Shown: one piece after another, positions 1 to 6,141 of the stretch
Position numbering within the stretch: position 1 is the stretch's first letter
How the letters are laid out: every line of letters starts with the position of its first letter
Assembly: GCA_030640905.1 (NCBI GenBank)
Contig: DAOWIM010000149.1
Location: 1-7,814, forward strand
Source: a bacterium
Lineage (GTDB): Bacteria; Zixibacteria; MSB-5A5; GN15; FEB-12
Direction of reading: 5' to 3'
DNA length: 7,814 nt
Notes under the pieces: model-generated
Databases searched by the model: none
What the model saw: the letters and a program-made list of their open reading frames with translations, nothing else
Told to the model about the DNA's origin: nothing
Position numbers and translations under genes: made by a program

Positions 1-1568
1 CCACCTGAAGTGAGGGTGATAGCGCCGCTATCAAGCGCCAGTGCGCCAGGGTAAACAGTCGTGCCATGCACCGAGTCGATTGCTCGCAGGTAATTGCCGG
101 TATGCTTTATCAGAATCTTGTTGCCCTCTCGGTAATGCTGGGTGTCGGTGGTGTCCGGGAAAGTTATAAAGTCCAGAGCATCGGTGCCCGTATTACTATC
201 TGCGTCAACGGTGAGCGTGCCGATTTGGTGACCGTTAACGGAGGAGGCCGGGACATCCACCGAAAGATAGGTCGTGTGCTCCTGAAAGTACTCGGCGTCT
301 GTACCGGCTACAGCGATTTGGGCCCAGAAAACCGTGTCCCCAAACACAATATAGTCCTGGACAAAGCCATCATAGGAAACTTTGGTCAGAGTGGTAGGAT
401 CCCAGGAGAAACGGGCAGTGGCGTCGGAGGTGACCTTACTGGTCCAGATTGGTGCGTTATTGGTGATTACAATCTCAAGCGGCACGTTCTGGGTACTGAC
501 CGCTACTGATTTGGTCGGCAGATGCCAGGTGGCGGCTTCATCGACCGTCTTGATATTGACGTAATCGTCCTCGCTGTTGTCGGTTACGTAGACGTTGGAA
601 CAGAAGTAGAAGTTGTAGTCACCTTTGATCCAGAGTGCGTACTCAGTGTCGGGTTCGGCATCAGATTGAATATTGAAATTGACCGTCATCAGGCTCAAGG
701 GGTAACCGCTTTCGGAGTGCTCCCACGTGGATGAAGTGGCGCTGATATGGATAGTGGAGTCGGTCTCATCCGTGGCGGTCGCGTTGCCCGAGCGGAAGTT
801 GGTGATGATCGAATGGAAGTCCAGTTCGGGATCGAAGGCGAGGTCGAACTCATAACCACCTGCGTAATCGAAATTAAGAGTATCGATCCAGATGGGGGTG
901 CCCAGACTATCGGCGCCGACGTATGAGGTTTTCACGACATCATCGATGCCACCGTGGAAGCTGATCTCAGCGACGTAATTAGAGACATTAAACGCCCGAA
1001 ACCCATGAACAAAGATTCCTGGAAGGTGTGCCTCGGCGTAGGAATCGGTAAAGCTATTCTTGATAACAGGATCGACGTTATCGAAGATGGTTATATATGT
1101 AGTGTCATCGGGACTAGTACACTCCTGCATCCTGACTTTTATACTAAAAACTGACTCGTTTGAATAGTCAAGAGTATCGTCGCCAGACGGTTCAATATTA
1201 TAGTGAAAGGTCTGGGTCCCTGTAGGATCAAAGTTCCCGATCGTATCAATTGTAAAGGAAGCTGTATCGATATCACAAGTGTAAAGGTCAACAAACATAG
1301 TATCAAACGGTGTGGGGACCGGATTGACTTTGAATATGACATGGATCCTCTTGACGTTGTACCCATTTGTGAAGATTTTGAAGTTATGTATAGTCTCCAC
1401 ATTTGCAGTGGAGTCAGGCTGATTATTGGTATCATTGGTGAACTCAAATTCACAGGTTGGGCATTGGGTAACTGCCGCCAAATCGTCGGTGTAGTCTTTC
1501 TGGGCGAAGGCGCTCGCACACAGTAGTACCCCCGCTAACATGACTGTAATTAAAAACTTTCGTTTCAT
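1..1568 (-). CDS. Secreted beta-rich protein of unknown function, N-terminal 522 codons (C-terminus beyond left edge)
   Basis: The frame is open from an ATG at 1568 down to base 1 with no stop, so the 3' end lies outside the window. AGGAG at 1579-1575, six bases before the ATG, supports this start. Residues 1-22 form a signal peptide (MKRKFLITVM start, hydrophobic core, AFA/Q cleavage), so the product is exported. The mature part is rich in Asp, Thr, Ser and aromatics, with alternating beta-strand patterns and only a few cysteines (C36, C39, C98, C150, C323). Three segments look like successive beta-sandwich modules: about 38-170, 185-345 and 350-475. The third opens with VPLEIVITN and continues with FSWDPTTLTKVSYDG, which resembles the first strands of cohesin-like or Ig-like folds. 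No catalytic motif is visible. I do not recognise the family. Proteins of this type often end in a dockerin or a surface anchor, which could not be seen here. The coding call is firm; the fold is a guess. Confidence 0.85.
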   Translation of the reverse strand, partial: MKRKFLITVMLAGVLLCASAFAQKDYTDDLAAVTQCPTCEFEFTNDTNNQPDSTANVETIHNFKIFTNGYNVKRIHVIFKVNPVPTPFDTMFVDLYTCDIDTASFTIDTIGNFDPTGTQTFHYNIEPSGDDTLDYSNESVFSIKVRMQECTSPDDTTYITIFDNVDPVIKNSFTDSYAEAHLPGIFVHGFRAFNVSNYVAEISFHGGIDDVVKTSYVGADSLGTPIWIDTLNFDYAGGYEFDLAFDPELDFHSIITNFRSGNATATDETDSTIHISATSSTWEHSESGYPLSLMTVNFNIQSDAEPDTEYALWIKGDYNFYFCSNVYVTDNSEDDYVNIKTVDEAATWHLPTKSVAVSTQNVPLEIVITNNAPIWTSKVTSDATARFSWDPTTLTKVSYDGFVQDYIVFGDTVFWAQIAVAGTDAEYFQEHTTYLSVDVPASSVNGHQIGTLTVDADSNTGTDALDFITFPDTTDTQHYREGNKILIKHTGNYLRAIDSVHGTTVYPGALALDSGAITLTSG

Positions 1569-1873
1569 TGCTTTCTCCTCTCTAAAGAGTAGAAGCGTTG
1601 TTGTGGTTCTGGCTGTCTTGTTTCCCACACCCCGCGAAGCCCAAATCACACGGATGTCCAACACGCAGCCTGCGGGCATCGCTTCAATTTGATCAATTCG
1701 AAAGTGTTACCTCCTTTCCCAGCAACCGGTTCGGTTTCGGTTTGGTCCGCATCCGAGACATATCAGCCCGAAGGCGAACGTCAACTCGACAGTACCCGAA
1801 TCCGTAGGGGGTGGTCTCTGAGCGCCAATACCGACGCACGAAGACAGACCACAAAAAATATGATACAACACGA

Positions 1874-1894
1874 CACTGCCAAGGTCTGGCAGTG
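1874..1894 (-). other. Hairpin, 8-bp perfect stem, in the putative leader of gene 1
   Basis: The arms CACTGCCA (1874-1881) and TGGCAGTG (1887-1894) are perfect inverted repeats around a five-base loop. Read on the minus strand, the hairpin is followed by T-rich sequence, but the run of six Ts starts only some 15 bases later. It is therefore not a textbook intrinsic terminator. It could slow polymerase in the leader of gene 1 or be a remnant of a terminator for the protease transcript. On the plus strand a T6 run follows after about ten bases, and no gene upstream on that strand needs it. Confidence 0.4.
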
Positions 1895-1904
1895 GCTTCG
1901 CATA

Positions 1905-1918
1905 TTTTTTCGAAAAAA
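1905..1918. repeat. Perfect 14-bp A/T palindrome (T6-CG-A6)
   Basis: Six Ts, CG and six As form a perfect palindrome ten bases from the neighbouring hairpin. Such a symmetrical site could bind a dimeric regulator or be extruded as a small cruciform. Its function is unknown, and A/T runs of this size can also arise by chance. Confidence 0.45.
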
Positions 1919-2049
1919 GGCTATTTCCTCTGATTTTCTTGCGAATTCCAGCCTTGGAGAGGGTGTTTGGCGTTTTTGAGTTAATACGGCCCCTGATTTC
2001 TGCAGACAGCGGGATGATCAGAGCATGGAACCATGAATGCGCTCAAGCG

Positions 2050-2078
2050 ATTATAATGGGGCGATTGCGTGGTGTCGA
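2050..2078 (-). promoter_or_regulatory. Promoter candidate for gene 1, TCGACA-N17-TATAAT
   Basis: On the minus strand TCGACA (2078-2073, five of six matches to the -35 consensus) is followed after exactly 17 bases by a perfect TATAAT (2055-2050). Transcription would start near 2043 and give gene 1 a leader of about 475 bases. The -10 lies in the palindrome ATTATAAT, so a TATAAT also exists on the plus strand, but no -35 box stands at the right distance there. The -35 overlaps the outer bases of the 2076-2106 hairpin. The same consensus type precedes the other two genes in the window, which supports the call. A weaker alternative is TTGACG-N16-TATGTC at 1784-1757. Confidence 0.5.
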
Positions 2079-2106
2079 GCCAGACTGTTGCTGCGGGTCT
2101 GGCTCG
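2076..2106 (-). terminator. Strong hairpin 50 bases after the protease stop, possible terminator without a U tract
   Basis: CGAGCCAGAC (2076-2085) and GTCTGGCTCG (2097-2106) form a perfect 10-bp GC-rich stem with an 11-base loop. Its place just downstream of the protease gene fits a 3' end structure that stops transcription or protects the mRNA. On the minus strand the bases after the stem are ACACCACGC, with no U run, so it is not a canonical intrinsic terminator. It could alternatively be an operator, since it abuts the gene 1 promoter candidate. Confidence 0.4.
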
Positions 2107-2155
2107 TCTGACTGTTGTTGAAGATCAATCCTTCGATGCGATCTAATACTACTAC

Positions 2156-5100
2156 TTACCAGTCACAGATTGGTTCGGGACCCTGTGGAATACCAAAGAG
2201 GTAATCTATCAAATAGGTCACATCCGAGATATTGACGTATTGGTCGCCATTGGTTGAACCGGTCCTGGTGAAGGGCAGCGGTTCAGCACCTTGCGGAATA
2301 CCAAAGAGATAGTCCACCAGATAAGTTACGTCCGAAATATTCACTTTGCCGCTGGCGTTAATGTCGCCGCAGATAAGGTCCATCCAGAAGAACGTAAACG
2401 GGGTTGACTGATACGATGATTGGTGTCCCAGCGAATCGACTCCCCGAACGCGCCAGTAGTATTGTGTGTCCGGGTCCAGCTCGTCGCGCAGCAGAATCAG
2501 AGAAGTTGAGTCCTGCGGAGCGGCGAGAACAACATCGTAGAAGTTGGAGTCAGTGGCCATTTGCAGGTAGTAGGATTCCGGTGACTCATCGTAAGGCGCT
2601 GGCTCGTCGGTAACCCACGAGAGGGTGACACTCAGACCGCCCGCGGCGCTGTTATGGTACGGAGTGATCTGCGTGGGAATGGCGGGCGCTTCAGAATCGA
2701 GTCTGAAAACTGCGGTCGTGGACCACGGGGATTCGTTTCCGGCTAGGTCCAGTCGCTGGACCGCCCAGTATGCGGATCCCTGATCAATAGTATCGGGTAT
2801 GATGAAGTCGGGTGCAAACTTGACATCGTATTGCAAAGTGCCAGTTGCAAAAGTGGAATCATTACTTACGCGCAGGCGATATGATTCGGGAGCCTCGGTT
2901 ACATTGTCGCTGTTGGGCATGGCACCCCACGCAAAATAAAATACGAAATTGGGAACGCCAACAAACGAATTCTCTATTGGGTGGACAGGATGAGCAGGAG
3001 TCGGTGCGATATTGTCTACCACCAACCAATGTGGAAAACGCTGAATTGATGATGAGTCAGTGCCAACATAGCGTCGGACAGCCCAATAGTAACCGCCATC
3101 GCTGAGGGAGTCTGCCGTTGGCATGGTAAATGAGTTTTGAGTGAAGCCGTGGTAGTCTTGTGTGACATCGGTCATCAACTGGTCGGTCCCGATGTAAAGT
3201 GCGAAGGAGTCCGCCTCGACATCTTCCCAATCGAAAGTGAATACCCGGCCTTGAGTGTACAGATCGTCGTCGGGAGTTGCCAGTTGAGGTGGCTGGTAGG
3301 GATTATATACTGTCAGCGTGAGGGAGGGTTGCTCAGTAATACCACCATCGCTGGTGACGTCAATTGTAATCAGGTTGTTGGCTAGGTGATCTTCTTCGGC
3401 CAGCACAGTTATAGTAAAGTCGAAAGTTGTATCGGTGCCGGGTGCAAGATTGGCCGCCAGGGCAACCGGGTAGAGTGCCCATTCCAGTTCACTGGATAGA
3501 ACGACGCTTACTCTGTCATAGTCATTGCCGGTGTTTTCCACAGTAACGGCTATGGGGACCACCTGAGGCGATACTACGGTATCGCTTTCGGGGATTGTCA
3601 GCGCCAGGCTGTAATTAGCGCTGGCATCCACAGCTACCTGACTGGTTGAACTGATAGCTCCGTCGGTTTTACTGACAGTCGTACACGAAATCCAACTCTT
3701 ATCCCAAGCCATAGCCTCGGCGGGAATAGTTGCGGTGACGGAGTAGTACGCCGAGTCATATTGTCCGAGAGTCAGCTCGTCGTCGATGACGCCGCTAATC
3801 CAACCCTGGTCGTCCTCAATGTGAACGGTAACAGAGTCTGTCAAAGTACCAACGTTGGTGACCCAGAACTCGGCCAGGGTCGATTGGCCGGGGTCAATTT
3901 CGACATCATCAGAATCAAAGACAGCCAGCGCTCTTTGATTGCCGGGTCTGTGGATGGCGTTGGGTGTGAAGACAATAGCATAGTTTTGGAGGCCGCCCGG
4001 CAGGTTGTAGCCCCGCACTCTGGCGGTATATAGTCCGGGGTATGGTTCCATTATTGACACCGTTTCGATCACGTTGAGGTGATCCTCACCAGTCGTAGCC
4101 GATTGGCTGGGGTTTTCCGGGTCGAGTACCCAGGGATGATATTCCTGACCGAAGGGGTCAATAACAATCAGGTCGAGATCGTTGACCAGGGCAATGTCGG
4201 TGAGAGTGAATGCTCCCCAATCGTCCCAGACCAGAGTTACTCGTAGTTCTTCGGTGTTGCTGGGAACGGTCAGATCGTATGTATGCTCGTCGCCGACGGT
4301 AGCAAGCCAGTTTTCAACGAAAGAAGAGTCACCGGTAATCAGTTTTCTCACCGAATTGAGAGCATCAACACGACCGTGCCCGAATTCATAATCCGGACCG
4401 ACCCGTCCGAGGTCCTTGGCGCCGTTGATAATCAATCCCCTGAATGCGGCAGATCTCATTTGTGTATAAGTGTAGGGGAAACTAGCTGCGGCCTGCTGGT
4501 GAAGCAAAGACACAATGCCGGCAACGGCAGGTGAAGCCATCGAAGTACCGCATGCAACCGCGTAGCCGCCGCCATTAGCACAACTCGTCATACATCCGGG
4601 AGCAGTGACATCCGGCTTGATCCGGCCATCTTTGCATGGACCCCAGGAGGAGAAATACAGCATGGCGTCAGTCACCGGGTCTAATGCGCCGACTGTGAGG
4701 ACGTTCTTGGCTGAGGCCAGCCGAATGATTGTGCGATAGACAAACCCATGGCCGCCGCAATTGTCGGGGCTACTCCCCCGTTCGTTTCCAGCCGACCAGC
4801 ATATCACCCATGGTAGCGTGCTGGCGCCGCGCACGATATTATCAAGCGACGTGCATTCGGAGGTATAGGCGCCCATTATTTCGTCGCATTCCTCAGGTGA
4901 AGCCGAATAACCATGTCCCCACGAGTTGTTGGATGTTTTGGCACCGTACATAGCCTGAGTCAGTGAGTACTCGGAACTCATCTCACTGGTAGTGCTCCAG
5001 GCATTGTAGGAGACGACCGTTCCCTGCGGGGCCATTCCTCTATATTGACTATCAGATTCGTAACCGCTGCCGATGACAATTCCGGTGACATGGGTGGGGT

Positions 5101-5890
5101 GGAAAGCAACACTGCCGCCGTCCGGTGTAATTATCCTGCCCATCAGATCGGGATGTAAATTGTCGACAAGGCCAACATCCCAGACACCCACGGCGGTACC
5201 GGCACCGGTGAGACTGTATGGTGCAGCATGCAATGTCTCAGTGCCGGTGTTCGCACGTGCCTTGTCCATCAGGGCTTTTGGTGGTTGGTTGGCCTGCTTG
5301 ATCCAGATGACGCCATCAAATTCAGCCAGTCGGTAATATGCTGCTTCGGGAATAATCAAATCAACGGTATTTGCACTGGGCTCAATACCTATAATCTCGG
5401 CGTCCAGATCGTCCTCAAATTGTATCGCCAGTGTCTGGGCGTCTTCATCGCGGTGTAATGAGACAGCAAACTGCGCCCGACCATCACCACGCCTGGCCCA
5501 ATCGCCAATTCCATTGCGGGACAGCAGGGGCTCTATCTTCAGAGCAGGTTCGATGGCGTCAATCCAACGGATGTCGTAAGAATCAGCCAGCGTTTGATCG
5601 ATAGGATGGTTTATTTTTGCGGAATATGCGAAATTTGGGATATAGTCAAGTATCTCAATTCCTTCGGCAGAAAGCTGTGAGCGGGTGGCCTGATCAAGGG
5701 GTCCGTCGAACTGAATCAATACATGTCTGCCGGTCAGGGATTCTGAGAGTGCAGCGGTATTACTCATCTTCTGAGGCACAAAGTCTTTGGTCTTCAGGCG
5801 GAGCGAATAGTCGGTTTCGGCCTCACCGATGACCGGAAGAAAAAGCAGAATCAGGCAAAGCAAGATACTACGTCGCAGCAATTGTTTCAT
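2156..5890 (-). CDS. Secreted KP-43-like S8 subtilase with double prodomain, jelly roll, FN3-like modules and C-terminal dockerin
   Basis: This is an extracellular serine endopeptidase of 1244 residues. The start is ATG at 5890 with GAGG six bases upstream; a TTG nine codons earlier has no such support. Residues 1-24 are a signal peptide (cleavage GEA/ET). Two similar segments, about 53-122 and 138-206, look like a duplicated I9-like inhibitory prodomain. The peptidase domain (about 227-513) has Asp238 in VWDVGL, His264 in HPTHVTG, oxyanion Asn369 in SAGNERG and nucleophile Ser450 in GTSMASPAVAG. Residues 535-642 form a beta jelly roll with NDLDL and a GLYTARVRGYNLP stretch, as in KP-43-type subtilases. 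Then come two CARDB/NEW3-like modules (655-755, 760-862), three FN3-like modules (about 866-1170) with YYWAV/AYWAV/YYWRV strands, and a two-repeat type I dockerin (1174-1244). The sequence appears intact. It probably degrades proteins outside the cell while docked to a cohesin. Promoter candidate at 5995-5968. Confidence 0.93.
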   Translation of the reverse strand: MKQLLRRSILLCLILLFLPVIGEAETDYSLRLKTKDFVPQKMSNTAALSESLTGRHVLIQFDGPLDQATRSQLSAEGIEILDYIPNFAYSAKINHPIDQTLADSYDIRWIDAIEPALKIEPLLSRNGIGDWARRGDGRAQFAVSLHRDEDAQTLAIQFEDDLDAEIIGIEPSANTVDLIIPEAAYYRLAEFDGVIWIKQANQPPKALMDKARANTGTETLHAAPYSLTGAGTAVGVWDVGLVDNLHPDLMGRIITPDGGSVAFHPTHVTGIVIGSGYESDSQYRGMAPQGTVVSYNAWSTTSEMSSEYSLTQAMYGAKTSNNSWGHGYSASPEECDEIMGAYTSECTSLDNIVRGASTLPWVICWSAGNERGSSPDNCGGHGFVYRTIIRLASAKNVLTVGALDPVTDAMLYFSSWGPCKDGRIKPDVTAPGCMTSCANGGGYAVACGTSMASPAVAGIVSLLHQQAAASFPYTYTQMRSAAFRGLIINGAKDLGRVGPDYEFGHGRVDALNSVRKLITGDSSFVENWLATVGDEHTYDLTVPSNTEELRVTLVWDDWGAFTLTDIALVNDLDLIVIDPFGQEYHPWVLDPENPSQSATTGEDHLNVIETVSIMEPYPGLYTARVRGYNLPGGLQNYAIVFTPNAIHRPGNQRALAVFDSDDVEIDPGQSTLAEFWVTNVGTLTDSVTVHIEDDQGWISGVIDDELTLGQYDSAYYSVTATIPAEAMAWDKSWISCTTVSKTDGAISSTSQVAVDASANYSLALTIPESDTVVSPQVVPIAVTVENTGNDYDRVSVVLSSELEWALYPVALAANLAPGTDTTFDFTITVLAEEDHLANNLITIDVTSDGGITEQPSLTLTVYNPYQPPQLATPDDDLYTQGRVFTFDWEDVEADSFALYIGTDQLMTDVTQDYHGFTQNSFTMPTADSLSDGGYYWAVRRYVGTDSSSIQRFPHWLVVDNIAPTPAHPVHPIENSFVGVPNFVFYFAWGAMPNSDNVTEAPESYRLRVSNDSTFATGTLQYDVKFAPDFIIPDTIDQGSAYWAVQRLDLAGNESPWSTTAVFRLDSEAPAIPTQITPYHNSAAGGLSVTLSWVTDEPAPYDESPESYYLQMATDSNFYDVVLAAPQDSTSLILLRDELDPDTQYYWRVRGVDSLGHQSSYQSTPFTFFWMDLICGDINASGKVNISDVTYLVDYLFGIPQGAEPLPFTRTGSTNGDQYVNISDVTYLIDYLFGIPQGPEPICDW
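2180..2371 (-). repeat. Dockerin: two 36-residue-spaced EF-hand-like repeats at the protease C-terminus
   Basis: Copy one (2371-2288) and copy two (2263-2180) share NISDVTYL-DYLFGIPQG and are also close at the DNA level, offset by 108 bases. Each has the 12-residue calcium loop of type I dockerins. In copy one the ligands are Asp1176, Asn1178, Ser1180, Asn1184 and Asp1187; in copy two they are Ser1212, Asn1214, Asp1216, Asn1220 and Asp1223 (numbered from the ATG at 5890). Copy two has Ser where loop position 1 is usually Asp, which may weaken its calcium site. The protein ends nine residues after the last Asp-Tyr-Leu helix, which is normal for a terminal dockerin. Confidence 0.85.
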
Positions 5891-5967
5891 GGCTATCCTC
5901 ATTAAAGATGCTACCAAGATGAACTATGGTGATGCAGGGCGAATTATGGACCCCTGTATTTGCTGTT

Positions 5968-5995
5968 AATATAGCGTTAAGTGTTTTATTGTCAA
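5968..5995 (-). promoter_or_regulatory. Promoter candidate for the protease, TTGACA-N16-TATATT
   Basis: On the minus strand a perfect TTGACA (5995-5990) is followed after 16 bases by TATATT (5973-5968, five of six matches). Transcription would begin near 5961, leaving a leader of about 70 bases before the ATG at 5890. Confidence 0.6.
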
Positions 5996-6002
5996 TAAGT
6001 TT

Positions 6003-6020
6003 TGTCGGGTTTGCCCAACA
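6003..6020. repeat. Short imperfect inverted repeat in the divergent spacer
   Basis: TGTCGGG (6003-6009) and CCCAACA (6014-6020) pair at six of seven positions around TTTG. It sits between the two divergent -35 boxes. It could be an operator half-site pair or a fragment of a dispersed palindromic repeat. Confidence 0.35.
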
Positions 6021-6080
6021 TGGCCGGCGCGAAAATGGCGTCACCGGCAGGCGGCTGTCTCAATCTGGGAAAAAAATGTT

Positions 6081-6111
6081 TTGACAAAAACGATATCTTA
6101 GTCGTTATTAT
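6081..6111 (+). promoter_or_regulatory. Promoter candidate for the lipoprotein, TTGACA-N19-TATTAT
   Basis: A perfect TTGACA (6081-6086) follows an A-rich run (6071-6076). TATTAT (6106-6111, five of six matches) stands 19 bases downstream, slightly longer than the ideal 17. A start near 6118 would leave a short leader carrying the ribosome site GGAGGT at 6129-6134. This also argues against translation from the GTG at 6118. Confidence 0.6.
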
Positions 6112-6141
6112 AACATAGTGAATCAAATGGAGGTAGTCGAA

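Larger units (their letters stand above)
1569..2155. other. Non-coding gap between protease gene and gene 1
   Basis: No convincing gene is present. Short plus-strand frames here lack a ribosome site and have odd compositions (for example, a run of Cys at the end of one). Moving along the minus strand from the protease stop, the gap holds a 10-bp-stem hairpin (2106-2076), a promoter candidate (2078-2050), an A/T palindrome (1918-1905), an 8-bp-stem hairpin (1894-1874), a perfect Shine-Dalgarno-like AAGGAGGT (1716-1709) without a nearby ATG, and the real ribosome site of gene 1 (1579-1575). A short GGTTC/GGTTTC-like iteration lies at about 1727-1745. The motif CGTAGGGGGTGG at 1803-1814 recurs at 7592-7603. 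Confidence 0.6.
5891..6141. promoter_or_regulatory. Divergent intergenic control region
   Basis: This spacer of 251 bases separates the starts of the protease (minus) and the lipoprotein (plus). Each side has its own TTGACA promoter candidate, and the -35 boxes are about 85 bases apart back to back. The middle (about 5996-6080) is GC-rich and contains a hairpin at 6003-6020 and a GCCGG/CCGGC pair at about 6023-6048. This layout would allow one regulator bound centrally to act on both genes; no known operator is recognised. Confidence 0.6.

Noticed and set aside
66..509. 147-codon plus-strand frame, with other plus and minus frames in 1-1526
   Set aside because: They lie over the long minus-strand frame 1-1568, which has a ribosome site, signal peptide and coherent beta-rich protein; these overlapping frames have neither and read as shadows.
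1757..1784. TTGACG-N16-TATGTC as main promoter of gene 1
   Set aside because: The -10 matches only three of six positions; the 2050-2078 site is clearly better, though this one is not excluded.
1598..2121. Three short plus-strand frames in the intergenic gap
   Set aside because: No ribosome sites, no protein-like composition, mutually overlapping, and one ends in a low-complexity Cys/Gly/Ser run.
5888..5917. Upstream TTG start giving nine more residues on the protease
   Set aside because: The ATG at 5890 has GAGG at the right distance and gives a clean signal peptide; the TTG has no ribosome site.
6118..6141. GTG 6118 or ATG 6127 as start of the lipoprotein
   Set aside because: The strong GGAGGT at 6129-6134 fits only ATG 6142, and the promoter candidate would place the transcript start about at 6118.
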